Both the position numbers and the translations under genes were made by a program. The notes under the pieces were generated by a model. It was given only the letters and a program-made list of their open reading frames with translations, was not told the origin of the DNA and made no database searches. From Ixodes scapularis (taxonomy: Eukaryota > Arthropoda > Arachnida > Ixodida > Ixodidae), in NCBI RefSeq assembly GCF_016920785.2, contig NW_024609857.1:73468252-73532251 (forward strand): a stretch of DNA of 64,000 nt, read 5' to 3'. Positions 1 to 11,143 of the stretch are shown here, one piece after another (the first letter of the stretch is position 1; each line of letters opens with the position of its first letter).

Positions 1-115
1 TAGATCCTCGGCTCTCTCTCGGCGGTAATGGTTGATAAACGTGCCCTTCAGCTCGCTCTTGAAAATGTCCCACGATGTCAAAGAGGACTCATGATTTCCG
101 TATCAGGCCGTTTTG
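1..115 (-). pseudogene. Ty3/gypsy-like gag, downstream fragment
   Basis: Read on the minus strand, about 38 codons encode a capsid-like segment containing SSLTSWDIFKSELKGTF followed by HYRRERAEDL. This matches the part of gypsy-type Gag capsids just after the conserved tryptophan/aromatic step, where W-x2-F-x3-L and a basic R-x-R-A motif recur. A stop codon (TGA) sits near its start, so the copy is dead. It continues the gag seen at 3,655-3,883; the two pieces are separated by the long-TIR element at about 103-3,655. Gag would form the particle core of an LTR retrotransposon. The fragment runs off the left edge, so pol and the LTRs are not visible. Confidence 0.7.
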
Positions 116-170
116 AGATGAAATCGAACAACCATGTCCGGTGACCATTTTTAATTTTGATAAAAAAAAA

Positions 171-627
171 GTGAAAGCCGTTTACAACTCCCTGTAATGC
201 CGAATTTGAGCGGAGCTCTTGAGGAGGAGGGAAGGGTACTGGGGGGTGGGTCACGTGACCTTGGGGGGTCAAGTGACGATGCCGATGACGTCATCAGTGA
301 CGTCACTGATGACGTCCTCGGTGACGATGACGTTATCGAATCGTCATCGTCATCAGTGATGATGACGATGCGGATGACGCTGACGTCATCAGTGACGATG
401 ACGTCATCGGGGGGTCACGTGACCTCGGAGTGGTCACGTGACCTCGGGGGTCACGTGACTTGGGGAGTCACGTGATCTTGAGGGCCACGTGACCTTAGGG
501 TGACCTTGTGGGTCACGTGACCTTGGGATGACCTTGGGGGTCACATGACCTTGGGGTGACCTTGGTTACGCCGACACCGACGGCGACGCCGCTCAAGCCG
601 GGAACAGGCCCCTAAGAGCTGCGCTCT
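171..627 (+). mobile_element. CACGTG-rich element, copy 1
   Basis: The element begins GTGAAAGCCGTTTACAA and ends GAGCTGCGCTCT, with A-runs on both sides (9 A before, 5 A after). The interior has TGACGTCA/GATGACGTCATC-type repeats at about 275-410, then GGTCACGTGACC-type repeats at about 410-560, then a GACGGCGACGCC tail. The other TIR of the host element lacks this insertion: there an A8 run continues straight into TATTTTG, so the ends are well defined. No coding capacity is seen, so it is non-autonomous. Related copies lie at 22,754, 23,970 and 49,230. Confidence 0.8.
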
Positions 628-1972
628 AAAAATATTTTCCTGGCTCCATGCTAAGAAGAATAAAATCAATCCTTGTTCTAAAGAAAAAAAATTTGTCTTC
701 GCGAAAAAAAAAATTGTAAGCACCCTCTCAGTCACGTGCGCGTTTTGCGTATCGCGCGATGTTTCCACTTCGGGCGGCTTCCCCCAAAAAACTGTTCCGG
801 CTATTGGCCGATATTTACTGACAAATTAGACATAGGAAGAATGGACAAAAAGTATTAACCACAGAGTATTAGGGTCATTATTTTGAGAAACAAAATCGCA
901 AATACCGCACACTGAGCAATAACACTCTAGAATAAATATTTTTTTCTCCGTATCTAAAATAAGGAAGGTCTTTAAACTTTGCCAGTGTGTTGCCCTGTGT
1001 AAAGTTAATTTTTGCGTGAAATATTATTGTCCTGGACAGCGGGATAAATTTACAAGAATTGCTCACACAGGAGCATTTGACTAAAAAAGCATTATTTCGA
1101 AAATTATTTTTAAAAAGGCTTCTTTAATTTTTTTTATACTCTCCGAAATAAACATTCATATTATGTACTATCACAATCTGCAAAAACGTAATGCAATATT
1201 TCTGTGGCTTTGAAGTTATAAAGTTAGAAATATGGCCAAATTGTCTCTAACGAGGTTGCCATAAATGGGGTGTGCACATGCCCATTCTTTGCATTTTCAT
1301 TATTATTAAAAAACATAAAATTGCTACATGGTGGTCGGGAAAACACAAATTGAGAGCACAGAGTTGGACGATAGTTTTGAAGGGAAAATTCCTAATACAT
1401 TTTCGTACAACTGACCCAAAAATGCCCATGGGCCGGAGCGATCGAGAGGCGCCACCCTGTTACATGCTTCGCGGTGCCTGTTTCAACAGCCGGCGAGTAG
1501 CGTCTCCGTCTACGCGATATAACGAAAGCAACCGGAGGGACTTTGCAAACAGATCAGCCTACAACCTTTGCTGTAACATGATATAAAAGTTAAGATGCGG
1601 CAGAACCTGAACCTGCGCCGCCTGTGAGCGCCAATAGATCCGCCGCCGTGGAGGGCCGCACAACGCCAGGTGAGTCTGAAGCATGCACAAGCGAGCAATT
1701 TAAATACAGGTTTCTCGGATCAGTGAATATCGAAGCCTACCCTCCATAGGGAGGCTGGGCTTCTGACGACCACGTTTAAATAGTGGTAAGAAAGAACACA
1801 TGTTTAAAGTGGTACAATTGAAACGAGTTAATTGAACCAAGGTCCTGGGCGCAGATTCGGCGCTTGTAGCGTGCATTCTTTCTGGCAGACGGTTACCTGA
1901 GTCGTTCACGGCGCTCTCCTAGAACTCAGAGGAGGAACACTTTTTTCCCGTTTTGCCGGTAGCGATCACTGT

Positions 1973-2461
1973 TCATCCCTTCAAAGTGGCATCACAAGCT
2001 CGCGACATCGACCTGCTTTCCGCAGCCATCGGAGACTCTACTTTCGAAGATATATCTTTTCTGCGCCTACTGTTCTTGCTAAAATAGCTGTGGTTGCGAA
2101 ATGTCGGACCGCGTAGACTGCCACAACTGACAGGACCGACTTCCAGCACTACAGAAACAGAGTCCCACTCTTTTGCTTTCATGTCCTCGAACGCTTCAAC
2201 GTCAGACTTCGGGAGGTGGATTAGTTTCCCGTTCGGCAGTTTAGTGTTCAGAGGGGCAACCATCTCTGATGCCGACTTGATCAGGGACGTGGTGGGCCGT
2301 CGGAGGTTCGTTGCCTGGTGCTTGACACGACCCCCGATTCCACCAAAGGCACTCTTGCCATGTCCAGTTGCGAAATAAAATCCACTTCGTTGTCGTCTAC
2401 TTGTTGCTCTGCAGCTCCTATAGTTGGTATTTGTTCTTAAAGTGGCTTGCTGCACTATCAC
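1973..2461 (-). pseudogene. Transposase-like fragment (ATxHGK...GIGG motif)
   Basis: This is a 162-codon open frame inside the long-TIR element. Its recognisable part is FYFATGHGKSAFGGIGGRVK followed by a basic stretch and a Lys/Leu-rich segment. I recall a similar block (phenylalanine-ATSHGK, a DGIGG turn, then VKR) in uncharacterised animal proteins that behave like mobile-element products, but I cannot name the superfamily. The second half resembles nothing I know. Upstream catalytic parts are missing, so this is probably the C-terminal remnant of the transposase that once mobilised the flanking TIRs. Position between the TIRs supports that role; sequence alone does not. Confidence 0.4.
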
Positions 2462-3654
2462 TGACGTAGGTCACATGAGCATACCCAAATTGGATTTCAG
2501 GATTCTCCGAACCGTTGTCATATAAATTAAGTTACATTCTCATTCAATCTCAATTCTTTTTTCTTTTTTTTTTCGTTGTGCGGCATTTTGTTGTGGCGGA
2601 TCTGTTGCCGCTTACAGGCGGCGCAAGTTCAGGTTTTGCCGTGCACTACCTCCTATACCATGTTGCAGGCTGATCTCTTTGCAAATTCGTTCCCGTTGCT
2701 TCCGTTACGTCGCGTAGACGGAGATGCTACACGCCGGCTGTTGTAACAGGCACCGCGAAGCATGTTACAGGGAGGCGCCTCTCGATCGCTTCGGCCTATG
2801 GTCATTTTCGGGTCGGTTGTACAAAAATGTATTAGAAATTTTCCCTTCAAAACTACCGTCCACCTCTGTGCTGTCATTTTGTATTTTCTTGACAACCCCG
2901 GGGAATTTTTAAGCGTTTTAATAAGAATGAAATTGTAAAGAATGGGTATGGTGCACGCCCCATTTATGGCAACCGCGTCAGCGTAAATTTGGCCATATTT
3001 CTCGCTTTATAACTTTAAGGCCACAGAACTATTGCACTATGTTTTTGAAGATTCTGTTAGTACATATCATAAAGGTTAATAACGCAGAGTTAAAAAAAAT
3101 TAAAGATAGCCTTTTTTTTAATGATTTTCAAAATAATGAATTTCTAGTTAAATGCCCCTGTGTGAAAAATTCTTGTAAAGTTATGCCGCTAACCAGGGTA
3201 ACGACATTTTATGCACAAATGAACTATATACAGAGCAACACACTGGCAAAGTTTGAAGACCTTAGCTTATATAGATACAGAAAAAAAAAACTTTAATTCA
3301 GGGCGCTATTGCGCGATGTGCCATATTTGCGTTTTTGTTTCTCAAAATAACGACCCTAATACTCGGTGAATAATACTTTGTCTCAATCCTTCCTATACCT
3401 AATTCGTCAGTAAATATTTCTAGACTCGTAGCCAGAACATTTGTTTAGAGGAAGCCGCCCAAATTGGCAACATCACGCAATACGCAAAACAAGCACGTGA
3501 CTGAGAGGAAGCTTAAAAAAAAAAAATTTCGCAAACACAATTTTTTTTTTACAAGACAGGGATTGTTTTGTTTTTTTTTGGCATGGGAGCCAGCAAAATA
3601 TTTTTTTTATCAAAATTAAAAAAAAAAAGGTCACCGGCCATGGTTGTTCGATCT

Positions 3655-3883
3655 TATCTGAAAACGCCCAGCAGTGCTTATCGGTCCCCTGGAGTGAAAA
3701 ATAGACGTTGTGCAGGCGCTGCTCATTGGTCCAGCCATTGTGACGGTCAACGCGTTGGTACTGGTCGATCCAGTCTTCGACATCTTCGTACTGATCTCCG
3801 TGGAACGGAGCAGCCGTCCGCGGTGTGACGGGCAGGTGAACGATGGTAGAAGCGGCTGGGGTCTGCGACTGCTGGTTAGCCAT
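3655..3883 (-). pseudogene. Ty3/gypsy-like gag, N-terminal fragment
   Basis: A minus-strand frame starts at the ATG at 3,883 (MANQQSQTPAAST) and runs about 76 codons before the long-TIR element interrupts it. The segment PFHGDQYEDVEDWIDQYQ, followed by HNGW and LHNVYFSLQGT, is a strong match in pattern to the N-terminal capsid domain of gypsy-type Gag (F-x-G, then acidic-D-W, then N-G-W, then a Y-F-x-L-x-G-T step). The same frame is open upstream to about 4,100, but that is probably untranslated leader and the ATG at 3,883 is preferred. The downstream half is at 1-115. No LTR or primer-binding site is identified with confidence. Confidence 0.75.
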
Positions 3884-4170
3884 CGTCGGCCTCGTTGGCT
3901 GCTTGGTCCTGGGCAGCAGAAGTCCGTAGTCCGTGTGTAGGTCTTGGGTGCGGCGACTTCGTTGGGTCTTTGTATGCTTGGTGTCGGACTTCCACGAAAT
4001 TGTCACGGGTGGTGACCGAAAAAACAATAAATAAACAGGGAAAAATAAACGTTTAAAGCGGCGAACTTCTGCCCAAAACAAAAATGGAATAGAAGATAAC
4101 AACAGAGCGTCGCATAACAGCAGGATCCAACGCTGGGGCGAGGCTGACCCGGCTTGCCACGGGGGAGCCC
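3884..4170 (-). other. Probable gag leader / junction sequence
   Basis: No gene is seen here. The part next to the gag ATG is probably the 5' leader of the gypsy-like element (an ACAATTTCGTGGAAG segment lies near 3,995-4,010 on the minus strand). The A-rich part from about 4,020 separates it from the Penelope-like fragment. The exact junction between the two elements cannot be fixed from the sequence. Confidence 0.4.
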
Positions 4171-4745
4171 CTTTAGTACAACAATGTGACGTTTTGGGCT
4201 AGTTGGTTTGAGGTGAACATCTTGTGAAGAAACAGCGTCAAAGACACTTGGACAAGAGTAAAGGAACAAACACGACAGGACGACGCTGAACTAACTGCTG
4301 TTGTTTATTACACCAAGTTCTGAGATAAAAAAGGCCTCGGTAATTTACCTTGTCACTCTGTCTCTATGTCTATCCAAAACAGTGACTTCACTAAAATTGG
4401 GCTGGCACTTGCAGCCCCTTCAGTGTAAAAATAGCAACCCCCCAACTGTGGCCCTGAGTGAATATGAATGCTCTCTCAGTCTGTCATTGGCCCGTTTGTC
4501 CAACGTACACCTTGACACACGACAAAGGAATCTTACACACCACGCAGACACACAAGTCACAAACGGCACTACGTGTTTTTTGGTGCCTTTCTTTTTTGAC
4601 TGCATTTCGGCAATAGTACCGACCTTTGCACATATATCACCCATTTTCTGTGGGGCAGAGAACACCACCGGGACACCATAGCGACCTCCGACTTGTTTAA
4701 GGTTATGGGAAACCTGATGAAGATAGGGCACGACCACCATTCATT
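4170..4745 (-). pseudogene. Penelope-like element, GIY-YIG end (copy 1)
   Basis: The minus strand encodes, in order, PYLHQVSHNLKQVGGRYGV and VVFSAPQK (the linker between reverse transcriptase and endonuclease in Penelope-like elements). A degenerate GIY-YIG region follows, with KHVVPFVTC, SRCTLDKRANDRLREH, KGCKCQPNF, LDRHRDRVTR and EAFLISELG. Intact relatives have a C-x2-C-x-P zinc-like motif and an IGQTGR segment; here the latter is corrupted and a stop interrupts the HCK position. The element belongs to telomerase-related, GIY-YIG-using retroelements. Only the 3' part remains. The non-coding tail down to about 4,170 resembles a 3' UTR. Confidence 0.85.
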
Positions 4746-4904
4746 TTTTGTCGAATTCAGTCTTCCCCTACCTCCCTTTAGCTTTTGTACACGTGTAGGC
4801 TTCTGGAACAATCGACGTAGAAGGTTCGCGCATGGAACTTTCTCACGTCGAATCAGGAACACGGTTGTAGAAGTCACCAGAACATCACATTGCAGAGTCA
4901 ACAA

Positions 4905-4992
4905 AAATATGTACCCGCGGCCAGGGATTGAGCCTTGGCTTTTTGCGTGGAAGGCAAGCGTAATAACCGTTGGGGCACGAGCGCACTGGGTG
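4905..4992 (-). repeat. tRNA-like SINE head or tRNA pseudogene
   Basis: On the minus strand, the order GTTATTACGCTTGCCTTCC, then ACGC, then AGGCTCAATCCCTGGCC resembles a tRNA from the D-arm to the T-arm: an anticodon-stem-like segment followed by a B-box-like GGCTCAATCCC. The A box is poor and the acceptor ends do not pair, so it is not a functional tRNA. tRNA-derived SINEs are known in ticks (the Ruka family), and this could be a head of one. It lies directly upstream of the Penelope-like remnant. Confidence 0.45.
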
Positions 4993-5039
4993 CTTGGTCA
5001 GCGGCGCTCGCGGCAATATGTATTACAAAGCATCGTCCA

Positions 5040-5900
5040 CTGAGCGACACAATTAACGTGTCCTCTTAAGTTTCGCCGTCACAAGTTACCGAAACCAAAT
5101 TTGTCGAAACCAACCTCAAAATTATTTTATGTGCGACCTGCATGATTCCAAGCACGGAAGCAATATCCAGACTTCAAAGTTTGTAAAAGAAGACTTTCCC
5201 ATCATGATTTGACATTCGCCGGTTCTAAAGAGTATTGCATTCATCAGAGTGTGGTTCAGATATTTCTGGTGAACTATTCATACAAATAACGGCTAGGTCA
5301 ACTTAGTTTCCGCGTAAGGTTACTCCATTAGCAAAGTAAGTATTAAGCGACCCGTGGAACGAAACTTTAAACAAAGAACTAAGAAAGCTTACAGTAGGTT
5401 ATTTATCTCTTTTTAGTTGATAAAAGCTGGCCTAGGTTTAATTTATTTTACCATTGCCCAGATAATTTTACCTCGACGCCTAATGCTGAGTTGAAATATC
5501 AGGTCCAAGAACACCGGGATAAAGCATGCGCCGCCATGATGGTGTCTTCCTTTGAGAGTACAATTAGCTTATGTTTTCTCATAATCTCTCGCTATATTGA
5601 AAGATTCGCAAGAGGCACGAAACAAGCGATAATTTCAACAATGAATGCCTCCCATTTAAATACACTTTGAAAGACATTGGTGGTCTGCAACAGCAACACG
5701 TTTTCATATTCTGGTCACGCGCAAGCGTGGGTCGAAGCGCTCACTGGATGTGCCGTAGTCTTCACAGTGCCTCGGAAGAGCAACTCGCGGGCTAAAGGTG
5801 AGACAGCTGAGCAGAAGCGGCGACGCTTTGAGTATTACCTTGCCTGACGCGCCAAGGAGATGCTGGAGGAGAAACGGGGGCGGTTGGTGTCGGATATACA
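5040..5900. other. Unassigned, no gene seen
   Basis: Short open frames only, none with a recognisable domain. A moderately GC-rich block (5,700-5,890) precedes the 3' end of the LINE remnant. I see no clear repeat boundary. Confidence 0.5.
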
Positions 5901-7125
5901 ATCATATACTTTATTTTCATCCTTTATGATGGTGGGGCCCAAGAGAAAAAGCTGCAGTAAGCAGCTTGACGAGTTCCTGGGCCCCTACAATGGACAGCAG
6001 GAAGCGAGCGTGCGGTAAAACAACAAGGACAAAAAAAGCAACATAATAGCGTGCTAGAGGCAACGATGTAATAAATTAGTGAACAAGACTAAAAACACCT
6101 TGTGCAAATGTTAAGAGAGAAAATTATCACGTACAAGCATATAGCAAGCGTAATTTTCTAAAGGTTAGACTTTCTAGGGCAATGTTATTGCTGCTAAGGC
6201 TGTTTAACAAATGCAGGAGTGTAAAACTTATCATTTGAGAGGCATAATTTGTTCGCTGCGTGACCATCTTCCATTTCTCTGCGTTACGGGTAGGATACCA
6301 TGGAGAACTTTCCCTCAGCGACGCAAGGCTTTCCAAAAGACATGTACCTCTTTTTTTTCACTTTTATAACTAGTAAAAAAACCGATACTGATATAACTTG
6401 TGAATAGTGATTATTTGAAAGTTCTTAAATAAATCATCGGTATGAAAGTCGCGTGGCACGTTACATATACATGTTAATATTTTCTTTTGTAACATAAACA
6501 GTTTTTCAATATTGGTAAATGTTGATGTTCCCCAAACAAGGTGGCAATACGTTAAGTGGGAGAAAAACAATTATTTATAAAGCAATAATTTAAAATTTGT
6601 TGGTAACACAGATCTGTATCGATCTGTAATTCCCACTACTCGAGCTAGCTTTGGGATAAGATAATGTAGATGGCTATCCCAAGACATACCCTCACTAAAA
6701 ATGAGTCCAAGAGTTTTAAAACAACTAACAATTTCGATTGGAGTAGAGCTAAATGTGAGTACTTTAGACAGCACCACGGGCCTGTTTTTGGACGAAAAAT
6801 CACAGCTTTTGTTTTATGAATATTGATTTTCAATGAGTTGCTCTCTTCCCAACATTTTATCTTTGATAAGGTCAGATTTGCCATATCGATTAAATCGTCG
6901 CAAGTATCGGAAGAAAAAAATACACTGGTATCATCCGCGTAGATCACGAATTTTGCGTGCTTATTTACGTTAACGTGATTATTAATGTACACATTAAATA
7001 GAAAAGGCCCCAATATGCTCCCTTGTGGGACCCCTGACGTGATGAACTTTACAGTGCATGAATAACCGTTTATGTTTACATACTGTTGGCGATATTCTAG
7101 GTAGGACTGTAAAAGTAGCAAAGAT
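5900..7125 (-). pseudogene. 5'-truncated, frameshifted CR1/L2-like LINE
   Basis: The minus strand encodes the second half of a non-LTR reverse transcriptase spread over several frames. The first part (about 7,121-6,780) has SGVPQGSILGPFLFNVYIN, the catalytic YADDTSVFF box and a KINIHKTKAVIF segment. A shifted frame has FKTLGLIFSEGMSWDSHL; another has LTYCHLVWG, LQKKILTCICNVP and FKNFQIITIHKLYQYR. The last is a C-terminal segment ending near 6,127. All belong to one ORF2 thumb/C-terminal region in correct order. The 3' UTR is about 5,900-6,126. The 5' end is truncated within the RT domain near 7,125. Endonuclease and ORF1 are absent. Confidence 0.85.
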
Positions 7126-8887
7126 TGTCCGCGATCACATACGCTTCAAGCTTTTTAAGTCGAACCACATGACAAGAAACGCGGGCTCGTTCTACTACGA
7201 CGAAAGGTCGCGTAAAGCAATGCAATATTGCGTTTCGACGTGGTCTCCAGCTGTTCACGGCAGAAACAACGTTTGTATTTTATTTTGTGATTATCTTCGC
7301 AACAATAAAGACAAATATCGTCTTCCAAAACTGCTCTTAGCTCCACAGTTTTCTGAGACAATGTTCTCATGTTGAATCCTTAGAAGATTTTTGTATAATA
7401 TAATAAGTATTATCAATATCAATCAGTAATGAAATAACTAATTTATTCGGCGGAACTGGACGAACTTCCCGAATGTTATATTTGCTCTGGAAAAGCAGTT
7501 TATGAAGAGATATTCATGCTGCCCGTTTTATTCCTTTTTTTTTTTTTTCATTTTCCTAATCATGCAAAAGTTGAGATTAAGTGCGCTCTCCACATTGGAG
7601 AAGAAGACCCTTTTCATTGTACGAACGTCAGTTTCCAAGCTGGAAAAAAAAAAAAAACACAGCTATTTGAACGAAACGATAGCCTATCCCTAAACATACG
7701 GCGTCCGTGTCGACGCATTTGTTTCACGGAGTCTGACAAAACAAAGGGAGCTCAAAAACGAGACAGAAAAAGGAAACAAAAAGTGATCCGTCTCGGCAAA
7801 CTTTCGTTCATACGCTTGTTTGCCTCTGCGCTTATATCCAACTCAGTCAACTACTCGGGCAACTTCTCAAAGTCGTGCCCGAGGAGCTCGCGAACACGCT
7901 TTTATTTCGCTACACCTCCTCTCGCTCTCCGTCCCTTTCCCTCTCTATCCCCTAAAAAGCCAAACTTGAGGAGAGATTTGACCCGAAACACCGTTAGGCG
8001 AGCGAGCGCGTCACGGCCCGCACATTTAAGCTTCTTATTTTCATCTTTTCTCGCTCGGAATTGTAATCCCGACTTTGCTGAGGGAACGACGCGTACGCCT
8101 AACGGAGAGGCGACCGTTTTTTGTTTTTTTCTTTTAATTCTTTTTCATTTCCATTTTTCCGAGGCTCGAGCTCTTGGTGCTTCGGTCTCTCCACCCGCAC
8201 GTGTAACCTTATCGCCGTCGTCGGCGAAGATCTACGACGGCTTTTCTCTCCGCGGACGGAAGGGCGGAAGCAAACTCGGAAGACTACGGCTGACTGACTC
8301 CCGATCCGCCTCGAGGTTCGGTCCCCCTTAGAAGGCGCGGCACCGGGCATATTGTCGGCTCCATTTATGCCTCGGCCAGTTTCGGGATAGCCTTCCTGCA
8401 TGGCACGACCGGATCATTCGCTGATTTTGACCAACGGTCTGGAAGATACTCCCAGGCGCACGTTGGATCGCGCCGGCCATTTATTTAGGGGATGCAGCGG
8501 CAGCAACTGACGCGCTTCTCTGACTTCTTCGGAAACAAAAAAAAAAAAAAAAAAGAAAATTGAAATGAAATGAAATGAAATGAGATTTTTTTTTATATTG
8601 ACGGAGTTTAGGTTGTGTTTCTGGTTTGCTAGCAATCTAACGCGCGAGTGTTTTTCTTGTGCGACCCATTGCCCCTTCTGGAGATGTAAACATGGCTCCA
8701 TTCTCGGGAGTTTTGTTCAGTAATGTGGATGGAATGAGCGACACGGGTAGATTTAAATTGTGCCTTTTGTGAGAGCGCGGTTCAAACAAACAAGCTTAAC
8801 TTTTTTTCTTTCCTTTTTCTTTGGGGGGAGAGGGGAAGCTTTGAGTTTCTTATTTCGGCATCGCCGTGGACACTTACCGAATCAACT
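7126..8887. other. GC-rich open stretch without recognised gene
   Basis: The plus strand is open for 271 codons (7,516-8,331) and CpG is frequent from about 7,840 to 8,470. The predicted protein is low in complexity (Phe- and Ser/Arg-rich) and has no domain I recognise. Poly-T/poly-A tracts interrupt the region. It could be a CpG-rich regulatory region or simply base composition; I do not call a gene. Confidence 0.35.
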
Positions 8888-10129
8888 GTGGGTGTTTCCA
8901 CGTCAGATCATGAAACGATTGTCCGGGTCATATTTGTTTTATAATAATGGAATAAAAAAGATATGGTAAATCCATATTCTTGGGAGGAGCATTCAGCTAT
9001 ATGCAAACGCCGTAGAGATTGTTTTTTTTTTTTTTTTTTTTTGAGAAATAATATTTTGATGTTTTCCAGGTTGCCAAGGTTTCCCTATGGTATTTTGCAC
9101 AGACGTCAGTTTCATACCAATGTATCCATGTAGTATCCATTTAGTATACTTATTTTATGAAAGGTTTACGACACGTGGACAGTATCATAAGAATTACAAT
9201 AAAATATTATTATGCAAAAAATTCACGAAACACTTGAAATAAACACGCAATAGAGACACATTCAAAATTATTTAACAACTAACAACTTTATATAAAACGA
9301 CACAAAATATATCAGAATGAGCAACCTGGAATGCGTTGTACTTATATATATATATATAAAGCATTTTAGTTATTATTGTAGCTCTGTTAGTATTGAAGAA
9401 ACGCAGCTCATTTCTCTAGATGTGGCAAAATTGAACGGCAATATTTAAAAAAAAAAAGAATTCAACCTTCTTTTTTACTTTTCTAACCTTTTGCAGTGAT
9501 TGAACTAACTTGTGAGGGCAAAACACTGAGTAACGTACGACCTCATTAAGAGAGAAAGGACAACAAAGTTTACCTCAAATTGTGCTAGCCTGTCTTCGTT
9601 ATAGGGGCTTTGCCACACGACGTCGGCTCCAAATATACCTTTCCTAGATGCGACAAACGTTGTACAGCGGTGCTGCACTATTGTATGGTGTAAAGAGTTA
9701 TGCTTTCCCTAATTAAGCTTAATATTTTTGTTTCCTAGCTTTGCATCCTAAGACTCTTCCCCTCCTTTCCCCCTTTTTAAAACACGTCCAGATTGAGTGT
9801 ATTTTACGTAGTCCCGCAAAAGCCTGTGCATATCTTATATCTTTATATTATAGGTGGATTAATAGTTTTAATTATGCCCATTATGGTTGTAATCGCAATA
9901 GAACCTTGAAATTTATTAATTATAAAGTTATTTACTAAAATTAATTATTAACCTAATTATATGGAATATTAAATTTTCCTAAATTTGCCCTTTGGCAGGA
10001 ACCAGTATTACATCAACCCTTCTTCTGTGCGATGCGCACATTTAACACAAACGATGTGGCCCGCGTTTCGTGAAGCACCCTGTATCTATTTTTGAGTGCT
10101 TCTCCCAAGGACATGGCACTCATGTAGTA

Positions 10130-11143
10130 CAGTGGCCCATTTTTTTTAATAATATCAAGCGAGCGTCGACCGCCGGGACCGCCAGTGCCGTGCCGCGTGC
10201 GCACAAAGCCCTTTCTGGAGGGAGTGTCGTCTGCTAGGCTATTCCGTTCATGGCACACAGCCCCTGCTCGATAGCAAAGGAAAGCAGGGAGCTTGCTAAG
10301 TCGAAGTGCATCTCCGATACGTCCCTCCTCTTGGAATGCATTCACAAGCCTCTTGACATTAGCTGTGTAAACCCGACGTTGTAGCTAAATCCCTTTGCGT
10401 CATGCCGCCCATCGACATCTTCACAACACGTTCCCGTGTTGCTATGGGCACTCGTGGAGGCATAAACATGTGCGCGCGCCCGCTGGTCAAAGAAAAGCTT
10501 GACCACCCGGTTACATAGGCTAGATGACGATAGTAACAACGCAGTTGATAATACAAAACACCAAGCGAAAACCCCGTTAATCCGTTTCACTTTGTGTCGT
10601 ACCGCAGCCGACGCTACGAGCCATCTTGGCCAGTCCATCGCTAAAATGTGTCACGTGGCCTTCCCGTTGGGATACTGCACGGTGAAGCACGATGTCACGT
10701 GGCAGGGTGAAAGCACTGGATTGGTTTTGATGGCTCGTAGCATTGTCTGCGGTATGTAGTTTAGTGCATCGTTGCATTCAGTTTGTCGCATCATTGTATT
10801 TTTAAATTTTGGTTGGTGCTCAGAAAAGTAAACACAAACATGAAATAAAAAAAAAGTAAATTAAAGTCAAGATGACGCGCGGTTTATGCCACGCCTGAGC
10901 AGTATATATAAAAAAAGCAAGCGCTGTTTAGATCTTTGCTAAAAGGCGGTCAGCTATGCCAGCAGATAAGGAACAGGGGTTGTGTGCGGTCAGCGAAATA
11001 GCCTAGCAGACGAAGCTTGCACCGGAAAGAGCTTTGTGCGCACGCGCCTAATCTCTCCCGTGACGCCGTAGTTCTCCGCGGCACAGCGCTGGCCGTCCCG
11101 GCTGTCGACGCTGGCGTGATATTATTAAAAAATCGGGCCACTG
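10130..11143 (-). mobile_element. Tc1-like element, internally deleted
   Basis: The ends are CAGTGGCCC...GGGCCACTG, flanked on each side by TA, as expected for Tc1/mariner insertion. Inverted arms of about 160-200 bp pair from 10,130 and 11,143 inward, sharing ATTATTAAAAAATCGGG-like termini, GCGCACAAAGC and GTCTGCTAGGCTATT. The inside keeps only the N-terminal transposase region; the DDE catalytic part is absent. At 1,014 bp it is shorter than a usual autonomous Tc1 element (about 1.3-1.7 kb). A second, smaller inverted pair (GCCGACGCTACGAGCCATC near 10,607 and its partner near 10,728) lies at the centre. Confidence 0.75.
10300..10463 (-). pseudogene. Tc1-like transposase, N-terminal HTH
   Basis: From the ATG at 10,463 the minus strand reads MPPRVPIATRERVVKMSMGG, then MTQRDLATTSGLHS. 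After a frameshift it continues VNAFQEEGRIGDALR. This is the paired-like helix-turn-helix of Tc1 transposases: a first helix ending in RERVVKM, the turn with MTQRDIA-type spacing, and the linker with F-x-EEGRIGD. The domain binds the TIRs. The frame breaks within 60 codons and no DD34E/D region follows. It lies inside matching TIRs, which supports the assignment. Confidence 0.75.

Larger units (their letters stand above)
103..3655. mobile_element. Long-TIR DNA element inserted in gag
   Basis: The stretch 103-1,600 is repeated as an imperfect reverse complement at 2,640-3,655. Matching landmarks include AATCGAACAACCATG at the outer ends, CTCAGTCACGTG, AACACACTGGCAAAGTTT-like sequence, and the block around GATCGAGAGGCGCC near 1,440 and 2,785. 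The arms are about 0.9-1 kb once a 457-bp insertion (171-627) in the left arm is discounted. The core (1,600-2,640) holds a decayed transposase-like frame. Long arms are typical of MULE-like and foldback elements, but the superfamily is not proven. Gag coding sequence on both sides shows that this is an insertion; a clean target duplication cannot be read because the outer ends have diverged. Confidence 0.75.

Noticed and set aside
3884..4102. Upstream extension of the gag frame
   Set aside because: Open frame continues, but the sequence looks like a leader; the ATG at 3,883 is followed by the first Gag-like residues.
7516..8331. 271-codon open frame as a gene
   Set aside because: Low-complexity Phe/Ser/Arg-rich product, no domain, poly-T start and GC-driven lack of stops; no splice or promoter support.
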